A DNA stretch of 8,705 nucleotides from Deltaproteobacteria bacterium (GCA_026388915.1 JAPLIW010000707.1:1-8705), one strand, 5' to 3'; positions 1 to 6,914 are shown, counted from the first letter of the stretch. Notes: a model not told the origin generated them from the sequence alone. Made by a program: numbers and translations.

Positions 1-589
1 CCTCAATGTCGATTTTATTCCCCAATCCGGCGACCCGGGCCACGCCAAAATTCTCCGCCGTGTTAATCCACTGCATGGTATGGGTGGCGAAATTCCCCGT
101 CTGGGCGATGTAGCTGATGGGCCCCCGCCGTACCTTTCCCAGGGGGAAAAAGGTGGTGGTCAGGTTGGCGGGGGTGCTGGTCAGGCCGCTGGTGTTGGGG
201 CCGATGATCCTCAGTCCGGCCGACCGGGCCACCTTCAGGATTTCTTCCTGGAGGTTGGCCCCCTGTTGATCCACCTCCGCATACCCCCCGGAGGCAATGA
301 CCGCCGCCGGGACCTTTTTCTTGGCGCACTCCTTGAGAGGCTCCAGCGTCTTTTCCGCGGGCACGATGAAAACCGCCAGGTCGATCGGCTCTGGGATTTC
401 TTTCACCGACCGGTAGGATGGATACCCCAGAATTTCTTCCCCGCCGGGGTTAATGGGAAAAATTTTCCCTGGGTATCCGTTGGCCAGCATGTTCACCAGA
501 ATTTCGTTCCCGGCCTTTCCCGGGGTTTTCGAAGCACCGATGACCGCCACGCTGCGCGGTTCAAAGAAGTAGCGGAATACGTCGGACAT
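1..589 (-). CDS. ADP-forming acyl-CoA synthetase-like protein, CoA-binding N-terminal part (3' end cut by window)
   Basis: Reading down from ATG at 589-587 gives 196 open codons running off the window. Residues 14-20 (VAVIGAS) form the nucleotide/CoA-binding Rossmann start seen in succinyl-CoA synthetase alpha and ADP-forming acetyl-CoA synthetases. FPINP follows at 44-48, IIGPNTSGL at 128-136, YIAQTGNF at 160-167 and GLGNKIDIE at 188-196, in the family's usual order. These motifs are divergent: family members commonly have GPNCLG and SQSG where this protein has GPNTSG and AQTG. The phospho-histidine and any ATP-grasp domain would lie beyond the edge, so catalytic competence and fused versus split architecture cannot be judged. 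The SD is weak (a CGGAA stretch) and the gene starts 97 bp after the corrinoid protein gene. Family enzymes interconvert acyl-CoA + ADP + Pi and acid + CoA + ATP; here one may process an acid released by the upstream methyltransferases (inference). Confidence 0.85.
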   Translation of the reverse strand, partial: MSDVFRYFFEPRSVAVIGASKTPGKAGNEILVNMLANGYPGKIFPINPGGEEILGYPSYRSVKEIPEPIDLAVFIVPAEKTLEPLKECAKKKVPAAVIASGGYAEVDQQGANLQEEILKVARSAGLRIIGPNTSGLTSTPANLTTTFFPLGKVRRGPISYIAQTGNFATHTMQWINTAENFGVARVAGLGNKIDIE

Positions 590-686
590 GTTTGGTTTCC
601 GTTCCGTTTGGAGTTTACGGAGGCACCCTAGCGGCGCCCCCCTCTTTTCGTGAGGAAAGAAAGGAATTTCAGAAGTTCGCTCCGAA

Positions 687-1325
687 TCAGACGATCTTGA
701 GGATTTCCTTCAATTTATTCACCGCCGAGGCGGCATCCGGGGCGTACCCGTCGGCCCCGATCTGCTTGGCAAACTCCTCGGTTACCGGGGCGCCCCCCAC
801 CATGACCTTCACCCTCCCCTTCAGGCCGGCGGCCTGCAGGACTTCCACCGTGGCCTTCATCTGCATCATCGTCGTGGTAAGGAGAGCCGACATGCCGATG
901 ACCTTGGCTCCATTCTCCTTGGCCGCCTGCACGAATTTTTCCGCCGGAACGTCGATGCCCATATCCACCACCTCAAATCCGGCCCCCTCCAGCATCATCC
1001 CCACCAAGTTCTTCCCGATGTCATGGAGGTCGCCCTTGACCGTCCCGATCACGATCTTGGCCGCCGCGGGGGCGTTGGATTTGGCCAGAATGGGTTTCAA
1101 GACCGCCAGTCCGGCGTGCATGGCCCGGGCGGCGATGAGCACTTCGGGAATGTAAATCTCATTGTTCTTGAACAGCACCCCGATCCGGTCCATGGCTTTG
1201 ATCAGCCCTTCTTTCAAGATCTTGTCGGCCGAATCCCCGGCCTTCAGGGCCTTCTGGGTTAAATCCTTCACCTCATCCATGCTTCCCTTGGACAGGGCCT
1301 GGAAGTACTTTTCCTGATCAACCAT
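687..1325 (-). CDS. Corrinoid (B12-binding) methyl-carrier protein, MtbC/MtaC-like
   Basis: A 212-residue protein with the two-domain build of methyltransferase corrinoid proteins. Residues ~1-85 are the helical cap (B12-binding 2 type, with the NEIYIPEVLIAARAM segment at 55-69). Residues ~88-212 are the Rossmann-like cobalamin domain. The base-off/His-on signature is intact: D99-x-H101-x-x-G104 (GDLHDIGKNLV), S146-x-L148, and G177-G178 in VGGAPVT. H101 is expected to be the lower cobalt ligand. Such proteins accept a methyl group from a substrate on Co(I) and pass it to a second methyltransferase. The length is typical. Start choice: AAAGGAGG at 1342-1335 lies 9 nt before the ATG. It follows two UroD-type methyltransferase genes, the usual partners. 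The substrate class (methoxy, methylamine, thioether, halomethane) cannot be read from this protein. Confidence 0.95.
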   Translation of the reverse strand: MVDQEKYFQALSKGSMDEVKDLTQKALKAGDSADKILKEGLIKAMDRIGVLFKNNEIYIPEVLIAARAMHAGLAVLKPILAKSNAPAAAKIVIGTVKGDLHDIGKNLVGMMLEGAGFEVVDMGIDVPAEKFVQAAKENGAKVIGMSALLTTTMMQMKATVEVLQAAGLKGRVKVMVGGAPVTEEFAKQIGADGYAPDAASAVNKLKEILKIV

Positions 1326-1422
1326 TCTTCCTTTCCTCCTTTACGATCATTTATTTTCTTGAACTCTCTGTGCTGGATTGCCTTCCTCCCTTCCCATAGG
1401 AAAGAGAAAGAGGGAAAGTTCG

Positions 1423-1450
1423 ATTTTATCATTAAAGCATTGAGTGGTAA
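1423..1450 (-). promoter_or_regulatory. Possible sigma70-type promoter ahead of the corrinoid protein gene
   Basis: Within the 136-bp gap before the corrinoid gene, the minus strand carries TTACCA (1450-1445, 4/6 match to TTGACA), a 16-bp spacer, and TAAAAT (1428-1423, 5/6 match to TATAAT). This is also the AT-rich part of the gap. If used, it would give a leader of roughly 90 nt and let the carrier protein be made above the level of the upstream operon. Chance matches of this quality are common, so this is only a candidate. Confidence 0.25.
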
Positions 1451-1461
1451 GAAAATAAAAC

Positions 1462-2664
1462 CTAAAATTTCATGGGCAACTGGCCCCATTCCTGGACCAT
1501 CTCCGTGATCCGCAGCAGTCTTTCAAATTTGGCATCCGGGGGCGTGGTGTCGCTAACTCCGAGGATGAAGCGGTCGCCCGGGGCTATTTCCCGGAACAGA
1601 TTCTTCATGAAACGCTCAAATTCCGCCTCGGCCATGCTCTCTCCCAGAAGGGCTACGGACGGAATCCCCCCGAAAATGGTCACCTTTCCCCGAAAGGCCT
1701 TCTTGAACTCGCGGACCGTCACTTTGGTCATGGGCTGCGGGCAGATGGCTTCGGCGATATCCATCCCGCTGTTGGCAATCAGGTCTAAAAGCCCCTTGTT
1801 CTCCCCGTCGCAATGGCCCAGGACGAGCTTCCCCTTGGCATGAGCCATGTCGGCGAGCCTCTGGATATAAGGCAGGATATGCTCTTTGAAGAAAGGGGGA
1901 TAGGTGATCATCTCATCATAATTGGCCCCCGAAAATATGACCTCCGCCGGAGAATCCACCAGGACCCTGAAGATCTGGTCAAAATAGGGCTCCATATCCT
2001 CGCTGAGCTGCCGCATCTCCTTGGGATGGTCGTACATCTCCAGGTAGAACTGGGTGGCGTCCAGAAACTCTTTCATGATGTGGTGCATGGGGCTGGCGGA
2101 GAGATTGGCGAAGGCGGCAGCAAATCCCTTATCTCCTGCCTTCTTCTGATACTCCCGGTAGCTCTCAAAATCCGGACGGATCTTGATGTTCTTAAAAATA
2201 TAACCCAGCGTCTTGTAGTCTTTGGGTTCTTTGATCACGTGCTCGGAGATCCAGGTAATGGAGGCCCCGGCTCTTTTCATCTCCTCATTGTAAAGGATTT
2301 TGCAGGAAACCGTTCCCACGGGGGTGTGGTAGGTCACAAGGGTGGTATCTCCTTCTTTTTTCACTTCCCTCTCCACCCCCGTGAGCTCCGGCCGGTAGGC
2401 CATGCCCCATAAACGGTAAACCCCGATCCCCCGATCCACATTATCTTCGGGCGAACGCACTTTCAAGAACTCCGGGACGAGCTTGTGGTACCCCCCTCCA
2501 ATGTCGTCCGCAATCTCATCCAGCGCGGCGTCGCGGCGATACTTCGAGGGAAGCGTTCCCCTCATGGAGTTGGAGTTGTGCCAGAGGTCGATGCGGGGTA
2601 CCCAGGGAAGACGGTCCGGCCATTCGCCCCGGGCTGCTTCGAGCATCCTTTCTTTGTGGGTCAT
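1462..2664 (-). CDS. UroD-family methyltransferase-like protein (paralog 1, H-C-D-G type)
   Basis: A 400-residue protein of the uroporphyrinogen decarboxylase (UroD) superfamily, which includes MtaA/MtbA/CmuA-type corrinoid methyltransferases. Landmarks: a substrate-side segment ending in YDEMITYPPFF; a beta strand and metal-site-like motif LVLGHCDG with H284, C285, D286, G287; then GMDIAEAICP ending at C308-P309; then VTIFGGIP near 328-335; and a closing FILGVSDTTPPD segment. It is not a heme-pathway HemE: the N-terminal RQAGRYMPEYR-type motif is absent and the protein is longer. MtaA-type enzymes bind zinc through H-x-C...C; here the HxC cysteine is replaced by Asp (H-C-D), while a later Cys308 remains. 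The start is set by a GAGGG SD 8-9 nt upstream, and the gene begins 19 nt after paralog 2 ends. Likely role: methyl transfer to or from the corrinoid protein encoded next (inference from family and context). Confidence 0.85.
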   Translation of the reverse strand: MTHKERMLEAARGEWPDRLPWVPRIDLWHNSNSMRGTLPSKYRRDAALDEIADDIGGGYHKLVPEFLKVRSPEDNVDRGIGVYRLWGMAYRPELTGVEREVKKEGDTTLVTYHTPVGTVSCKILYNEEMKRAGASITWISEHVIKEPKDYKTLGYIFKNIKIRPDFESYREYQKKAGDKGFAAAFANLSASPMHHIMKEFLDATQFYLEMYDHPKEMRQLSEDMEPYFDQIFRVLVDSPAEVIFSGANYDEMITYPPFFKEHILPYIQRLADMAHAKGKLVLGHCDGENKGLLDLIANSGMDIAEAICPQPMTKVTVREFKKAFRGKVTIFGGIPSVALLGESMAEAEFERFMKNLFREIAPGDRFILGVSDTTPPDAKFERLLRITEMVQEWGQLPMKF

Positions 2665-2683
2665 CCCATCGCCCTCGATCCTT

Positions 2684-3748
2684 TCATAATTTGATCGGGT
2701 ACTTCCCGAATTTCAGAGCGGTCTCCCGCATGGCCTGGTAGTTCTCAAAACGGGCCCACTCCGGGACGGAATTACCCGATCCCAGCGCAAATCCGCCTCC
2801 GGGGGCGACTTCCCGTATGGTTTTTTTCGTCAGGTCGCGCACTTCCTCCGGCGTGCCCCGCGCCAGGAGGTCGGTGTGGATGTTGCCCATAATGGCCAGT
2901 TTCCGGCCCACTTTTTCCTTCACCTCCCGGATGTTCATGGCCGTGGGGTCGATGGGATGGATGGCGTCGAATCCGATGGCGATGAGATCATTTAGGATGG
3001 GCCAGATATTCCCGTCGGAATGAAAGAAAAAGAGCATCCCCTGCTTCTTGGCCACCGCGGCCAGCTCTTCATACCAGGGGAAGACGTACTTGCGGAAAAA
3101 TCGGGGGTCGATCATGGGACCGGAGCCGTAGGACAAATCATCCACCACCCAGAGGGCTCCCAGGTTGGGAATTTTTGACAGCTCCTTGGCTCCCGCCAGC
3201 TGGATCTCTCCCACTCGCTGGAAGACCCGGGAGACCAGATTTTCCTGCATGTGTAAACTGATACAGAAGTTTTGGAACCCCATCAGCATCCAGGTAACGG
3301 TGAAGACTTTGCCCGAGCAGGCCAGGATCTTCATCCCCGGGGGCAGGAACGGTTGGACTTCATGGAATCTGCCGAAGTCCAGCCTGGCGGCATCTTCCCA
3401 GGGAAAGCGGTCAAAATCTTCCGGATAGGTAATCACCCCATTCTCCTCGATGTTCCACGGAACGGTCTCCTCCCCTTCCTGGCGCAGCGTCTTCTGAACC
3501 ACCCGGTAGATGCTCGACTCTTGGGTGACTTCCCCCGGGTTCATCATCCCCACGGTCAAGGGGATGGAATCATAACCGGCCCTGCTCCAGAACTCCACCT
3601 GGGATTTGAGGTCGCCGCTCTCCACTTTCCTTCCCAGGAAGGCGGACTGGATTTCGTAGGAAACCAGGGCTTCGATCAGCGGAACCCGGTCCGGTTCTTC
3701 GTGGCGGATGGTTTTTTTTAGCCGGTCGAAATTGGGCTGGGTACTCAT
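2684..3748 (-). CDS. UroD-family methyltransferase-like protein (paralog 2, H-S-D-G type)
   Basis: A 354-residue UroD-superfamily protein, clearly different from the neighbouring paralog. It opens with the family-typical phrase RHEEPDRVPLIE, in which the N-terminal PDRVP turn is recognisable. The barrel strand FFFHSDGNIW places H243, S244, D245, G246 where MtaA-type enzymes have H-x-C-G. The next strand, GFDAIHPIDP, puts D267 where the paralog has C308 in my by-eye alignment. LAIMGNIHTDLL and GGGFALGSGNSVPEW complete the C-terminal barrel. No cysteine is visible in the expected zinc positions, so a zinc thiolate methyltransferase mechanism is doubtful and the metal site, if any, is carboxylate/His. 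An AAAGGAG SD sits 5 nt before the ATG. The gene lies 30 nt after dctM and 19 nt before paralog 1, which points to one transcript with the transporter. The two UroD proteins may form a pair or serve different substrates. Confidence 0.84.
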   Translation of the reverse strand: MSTQPNFDRLKKTIRHEEPDRVPLIEALVSYEIQSAFLGRKVESGDLKSQVEFWSRAGYDSIPLTVGMMNPGEVTQESSIYRVVQKTLRQEGEETVPWNIEENGVITYPEDFDRFPWEDAARLDFGRFHEVQPFLPPGMKILACSGKVFTVTWMLMGFQNFCISLHMQENLVSRVFQRVGEIQLAGAKELSKIPNLGALWVVDDLSYGSGPMIDPRFFRKYVFPWYEELAAVAKKQGMLFFFHSDGNIWPILNDLIAIGFDAIHPIDPTAMNIREVKEKVGRKLAIMGNIHTDLLARGTPEEVRDLTKKTIREVAPGGGFALGSGNSVPEWARFENYQAMRETALKFGKYPIKL

Positions 3749-3778
3749 GGAGGCTCCTTTCTCTGAAGGGTCACCCTC

Positions 3779-5098
3779 TCAGTGCCTAAGCAGAAGCTGG
3801 GGCAGCCAGAGTGACAACCCGGGCCAGGCCGTCACCGCGATGGTGGCCACAAGGGTCAACCACAGATAGGGCAACGTAGCTATATAAATCTGGGCCATGG
3901 TTACATGGGGGGGGGAAACGCTTTTCATGTAGAAGGCGGAGGGGGCAAAGGGCGGACTGAGGTAGCCGATGTGCATATTCATGCAGAAGACCACCCCGTA
4001 CCATACATTATCGAACCCCATGCCGAGGACAATGGGAAGGAATAACGGCACGGTTAAGAAAAGGATTCCGATCCAATCGATGAAGCAGCCCAAGAAAATC
4101 CAGATGACCTGCATGAAGACGATCGTGCCCCAGGGCCCCAAATCCATGGCCTTCAAGGAATTTTGCACGAAGGTGGTACCGCCGGCCAGGGTATAGGCAC
4201 CGATGATCGTCTGGGCCGCGAAAAAGAGCCAGGAGAGCATGGCGCTGATCTTTACCATTTCATAGAGCGAGTCGCGAAGCATGGGCCAGTTGAACCGGCG
4301 GTTGAGAAGCGCCGCACCCATGGCCCCCAGGACCCCTACCCCCGCGGCTTCGGAAGGCGTGGCGATTCCCAGGTACATCGATCCCAGGACTCCCGTAGCT
4401 AAACACACCGGCGCGGCCAGGCTTTTCTGCATGGCCAGCTTCTTTCTCCAGGGGATGCTTCTTTCCTCGACGGAGGCTATCGGAGCCGCTTCGGGATTCC
4501 TCCAGCAGTGCCAAACCACATAGCCGATGAACAGGGCTGCCAGGATCAGGCCCGGAAGCACGCCGGCCAGAAACAGCTCCCCGACCGAGCACCCGGCCAC
4601 CATTGCATAAACGATAAAGACCACGCTGGGGGGAATCAATGTGGCCAGGCCGCCGCCGGCGGCGATGCTCCCTAAAGCCAGTTTATCGTCGTATTTTCGG
4701 GCCAGCATTTGCGGGAGAGCAATCAATCCAAAAGTAACAATTTCCGCCCCGATGATTCCCACCATGGAAGCCATGATCGCATTGGCGATGATCGTGCCGA
4801 TCGCCAGCCCCCCCCGCAGGCCTCCGGCCCACACATGCACGGCGTCGAATAAGTCTTCGGCCACGCCGGACCGCTGCAGGATGCCGGCCATCAACACGAA
4901 CAGCGGCACGGCCATCAGGGTGTAGTTCAGGCTCATGTCGAATACCCGGGCGACCAACATCATCAGCACCCCGGGCTCGAACAAATACAGGGTCAGGGCT
5001 ACGGCCACGGCTCCGATGGACCAGGCCAGGGGCAGGCCGAGAGCCATCAGGACCAGCATGGCCACGACGATAAGGATACTGATCAGCTCGATGCTCAT
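3779..5098 (-). CDS. dctM: TRAP transporter large permease, DctM type
   Basis: A 439-residue, almost wholly hydrophobic protein with about a dozen predicted membrane segments, the normal size for DctM. Typical features are the N-terminal hydrophobic start MSIELISILIVVAML, the AVPLFVLMAGILQRSGVAED stretch after the second segment, and the LATLIPPSVVFIVYA segment. A less hydrophobic loop (RNPEAAPIASVEERSIPWRKK) separates the two halves. DctM belongs to the ion-transporter superfamily and is the Na+-coupled translocation subunit. It works in the inner membrane with DctQ and takes substrate from the periplasmic DctP protein. The start codon overlaps the dctQ stop (ATGA, 5098-5095), indicating translational coupling and fixing the start. 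No frameshift or missing region is seen. Confidence 0.95.
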   Translation of the reverse strand: MSIELISILIVVAMLVLMALGLPLAWSIGAVAVALTLYLFEPGVLMMLVARVFDMSLNYTLMAVPLFVLMAGILQRSGVAEDLFDAVHVWAGGLRGGLAIGTIIANAIMASMVGIIGAEIVTFGLIALPQMLARKYDDKLALGSIAAGGGLATLIPPSVVFIVYAMVAGCSVGELFLAGVLPGLILAALFIGYVVWHCWRNPEAAPIASVEERSIPWRKKLAMQKSLAAPVCLATGVLGSMYLGIATPSEAAGVGVLGAMGAALLNRRFNWPMLRDSLYEMVKISAMLSWLFFAAQTIIGAYTLAGGTTFVQNSLKAMDLGPWGTIVFMQVIWIFLGCFIDWIGILFLTVPLFLPIVLGMGFDNVWYGVVFCMNMHIGYLSPPFAPSAFYMKSVSPPHVTMAQIYIATLPYLWLTLVATIAVTAWPGLSLWLPQLLLRH

Positions 5099-5595
5099 AA
5101 GGGTTTCCCCTTCATGAGAAAATACACGTTGCGGATCATCCGGGCCGTGCCCTGAAGGAAGAGAAGAATCAGCGAGACGGCCATCGCGATCTTCATCGGA
5201 TAGATGGGAGGGTCCCAGGCCGAAGTGGTGGACTCCCGCAGCTGAACGGACTCAGCCATGTAAATCCAGGTCGCCTTGAGCATCACCAGTATATACAGGC
5301 TGAAAAAGAGATAGGTAAAGCAGTCAACCAGGGCTTGTCTTTGGGGAGAGAGTTTATTGTAGAGCATATCGATGCGGACATGTTTGTCCTCTTGCAGCGC
5401 CCAGGCCCCGCCCAAAAGGTAGATCAGCCCGCAGGCGAAGACCGTGCTCTCCGAAGCCCAGACCGTCGGCCGCGAAAAAAACGTTCGCATCAGGATCTCG
5501 TAGGCGATGACCACGGCCACGAACAAACCCAGGATGCCCATCGCTTTCCCAATCCAGGTACTGCTCCCGTCCACCAGGGCCAGAATCTTTTTCAT
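5095..5595 (-). CDS. dctQ: TRAP transporter small permease, DctQ type
   Basis: A 166-residue protein with the four-helix pattern of DctQ: hydrophobic runs near residues 16-38, 47-67, 89-110 and 131-152. The VWASE motif precedes helix 2, and the loop KHVRIDMLYNKLSPQ between helices 2 and 3 is characteristic of the family. DctQ partners DctM in the membrane and forms the scaffold for substrate hand-over from DctP. The start at 5595 has AAGGG about 7 nt upstream. It follows dctP after a 67-nt gap that holds a strong hairpin, and its end overlaps dctM by 4 nt. The P-Q-M gene order is standard. Identification rests on size, topology, loop motif and position; DctQ sequences are otherwise poorly conserved. 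Confidence 0.93.
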   Translation of the reverse strand: MKKILALVDGSSTWIGKAMGILGLFVAVVIAYEILMRTFFSRPTVWASESTVFACGLIYLLGGAWALQEDKHVRIDMLYNKLSPQRQALVDCFTYLFFSLYILVMLKATWIYMAESVQLRESTTSAWDPPIYPMKIAMAVSLILLFLQGTARMIRNVYFLMKGKPL

Positions 5596-5610
5596 CCCTT
5601 TTCCCTTATA

Positions 5611-5648
5611 AGCAGGGGAGGGAAAACGTAAGTTCTCCCTCCCCTGCT
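5611..5648 (-). promoter_or_regulatory. Strong 17-bp hairpin between dctP and dctQ
   Basis: The minus-strand transcript contains GCAGGGGAGGGAGAAC, a UUAC tetraloop, then GUUUUCCCUCCCCUGC. These 16 positions pair with a single G-U wobble, and one flanking A-U pair makes 17. The wobble would be an A-C mismatch in a plus-strand RNA, so the fold suits the sense transcript of this operon. No U-run follows (UUAUAAGGG), so it is not a standard intrinsic terminator. In binding-protein operons, a stable stem after the binding-protein gene commonly blocks 3' exonucleases or attenuates, giving more binding protein than permease. That role is inferred here. Confidence 0.75.
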
Positions 5649-5662
5649 GCGTTCCTCAGTCC

Positions 5663-6712
5663 CTATTTGATCTTGCCCAGATTTCGGAGAAAGGCCTCCA
5701 TGGAATCGATCGCTTTGCGGGTATCTTCACTCTTTTTCTTCCACTCGCCCCAGACCTTCATGGCTTCGGCCCGCATTCTGCCCTTCTCTTCCGAACTCCA
5801 GCTTATGGGAGTGATGCCTTTGGCTTTGGCCTCGTGGACCACCTTCAGATCTTCGAGGAAAAGACGATGGATCACCTCCCAAGACCACTGGCGGCAGGCG
5901 GTGGGAAGCATGGCTTTGATATCTGCGGGAAGCTTCTCCCATTCCCTCGGATTGACCACGAAATCGCCCGTGGGCATGGAGTGGAATCCCGGGTACGTAA
6001 AGTAGGGGGCTACCTTGTGAAAGCCCAGCCGGTCATTATCCGATGGCACCGACCAGTTGGTCGCATCTACCACCCCCTTGTCCAGGGCCGAGTAAATCTC
6101 GGTGCCGGGCAATACGACCACCGAGGCTCCAATGCGGGTGAGAACGTCTGACTCCATCCCCTGAGGGACCCTGATTTTCAGCCCTTTGAAGTCTTCCAGC
6201 CGGCGGAGCGGTTTCTTGGACGGGTAGGACTCGAGCCCCCACCACATGACCCCCACCAGATGCATCCCGAGCTTCTTGTACAGCTCGCTTAAGAGTTCAA
6301 ACCCTCCGCCGTAGTGGAAGTAAAGGTCGGCCTCCCAGGGATGGTCCCAGGCATAGACCAAATCACCGAGGGGCGCCAGGGCCGGGATTTTGCCGCTGTA
6401 ATAAACCACCGCCTGGTGCGCCGCCTGCATGACGTTGTTCTTGACCGCATCCGCGCAATCGATGTTGGGCACGATCGACCCGGAGGGGAAGGGGGTGATC
6501 TCCAGCCGGCCGTTGGTTATGACCTTGATCCGTTGGCAGAAGGCATCGAAAGCCTTGTAAGAAGTCTCCGCCGGGCTCCAGAGGCACTGGGCCTTCCATT
6601 TGAACTGGGGAGCCGCCTGGGCATGAACTTTCTGGCTTCCCGTCAGGACCGCCCCCGCCCCGATTGCGGCGGCCCCCGCTGTCTTCAAGAAATCGCGCCG
6701 TGTCTTTGCCAT
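5663..6712 (-). CDS. dctP: TRAP transporter substrate-binding protein, TakP-like DctP family, Tat-exported
   Basis: A 349-residue periplasmic binding protein. The N-terminus carries a twin-arginine signal, T4-R5-R6-D7-F8-L9-K10, then an Ala/Gly-rich hydrophobic stretch to ~L23 and a likely cleavage after A31-Q32-A33. The family arginine that salt-bridges carboxylate ligands is R181 (GLKIRVP). The segment from GTEIYSALDKGVVDA (203-217) to NW (219-220) and KVAPYFTYPGFH resembles the TakP/mannitol-chloroaromatic branch more than the C4-dicarboxylate DctP branch. Substrate is therefore likely a carboxylate or keto-acid-like anion, but N219 sits where I recall TakP having a Glu, so ligand chemistry may differ. 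Start: an upstream in-frame TTG at 6718 directly abuts the SD, whereas the ATG at 6712 has AAAGGAG 6 nt before it. The gene leads the P-Q-M transporter operon. Confidence 0.93.
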   Translation of the reverse strand: MAKTRRDFLKTAGAAAIGAGAVLTGSQKVHAQAAPQFKWKAQCLWSPAETSYKAFDAFCQRIKVITNGRLEITPFPSGSIVPNIDCADAVKNNVMQAAHQAVVYYSGKIPALAPLGDLVYAWDHPWEADLYFHYGGGFELLSELYKKLGMHLVGVMWWGLESYPSKKPLRRLEDFKGLKIRVPQGMESDVLTRIGASVVVLPGTEIYSALDKGVVDATNWSVPSDNDRLGFHKVAPYFTYPGFHSMPTGDFVVNPREWEKLPADIKAMLPTACRQWSWEVIHRLFLEDLKVVHEAKAKGITPISWSSEEKGRMRAEAMKVWGEWKKKSEDTRKAIDSMEAFLRNLGKIK

Positions 6713-6718
6713 ATTCAA

Positions 6719-6725
6719 CTCCTTT
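6719..6725 (-). promoter_or_regulatory. Shine-Dalgarno that fixes the dctP start
   Basis: AAAGGAG on the minus strand, followed by 6 nt (TTGAAT) and ATG at 6712. The alternative in-frame TTG at 6718 touches the SD with no spacer, so it cannot be the start served by this site. Confidence 0.8.
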
Positions 6726-6769
6726 CTTAAAGTTAATCAAACGGCTTGCGCTTGACTACCCGCCGATCC

Positions 6770-6790
6770 TAACTCCCTATTTCTGAGTTA
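6770..6790. promoter_or_regulatory. Operator-like inverted repeat upstream of dctP
   Basis: TAACTC-N9-GAGTTA is a perfect 6-bp inverted repeat whose near end lies 57 nt from the dctP start codon. The whole 6713-6914 gap (about 200 bp) separates dctP from the DRE-TIM gene and is the natural place for a transporter promoter, but I see no convincing -35/-10 or -24/-12 pair. The gap also holds a weak imperfect stem at about 6840-6865. The repeat could be a repressor or activator site; a 6-bp match is not strong evidence. Confidence 0.22.
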
Positions 6791-6914
6791 AACCGTTCTT
6801 CCATCCCTGCCGCGCCCCTCCCCTGACCGATCCGATTTTGAACGGAGAAGACACCCTCTTCGTTCGAGACTATGTCTTTTCCCGGTCGGCGATCCTTAGG
6901 TCTTGAACTTCGGT

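Noticed and set aside
80..631. Plus-strand open frame over the acyl-CoA synthetase region
   Set aside because: The minus-strand frame has ordered family motifs across 196 residues, whereas this one is Gly/Arg/Pro-rich with no motif.
1380..1400. Hairpin CTTTCC-TAT-GGGAAG before the corrinoid gene
   Set aside because: Six pairs including a wobble, a 3-nt loop and no U-run; too weak to call a terminator or riboswitch, and no cobalamin riboswitch box was recognised in the gap.
1813..2412. Plus-strand open frame (199 codons) opposite UroD paralog 1
   Set aside because: Shadow of a confident minus-strand gene in GC-rich DNA; no domain or SD recognised.
1462..3748. Either UroD-like gene as hemE (true uroporphyrinogen decarboxylase)
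   Set aside because: The HemE N-terminal RQAGRYMPEYR-type motif is missing in both, and the context is corrinoid methyl transfer with no heme genes.
3767..3777. Palindrome AGGGTCACCCT near the end of dctM
   Set aside because: Only 5-bp arms around one base in a 30-nt gap, with no repeat partner or promoter nearby; easily due to chance.
5611..5648. Intrinsic terminator ending a dctP-only transcript
   Set aside because: The stem is strong, but no U-run follows on the sense strand and the downstream permease genes need read-through.
6713..6718. TTG at 6718 as the dctP start
   Set aside because: It directly abuts the AAAGGAG SD; the ATG at 6712 has a proper 6-nt spacer and leaves the twin-arginine signal intact.
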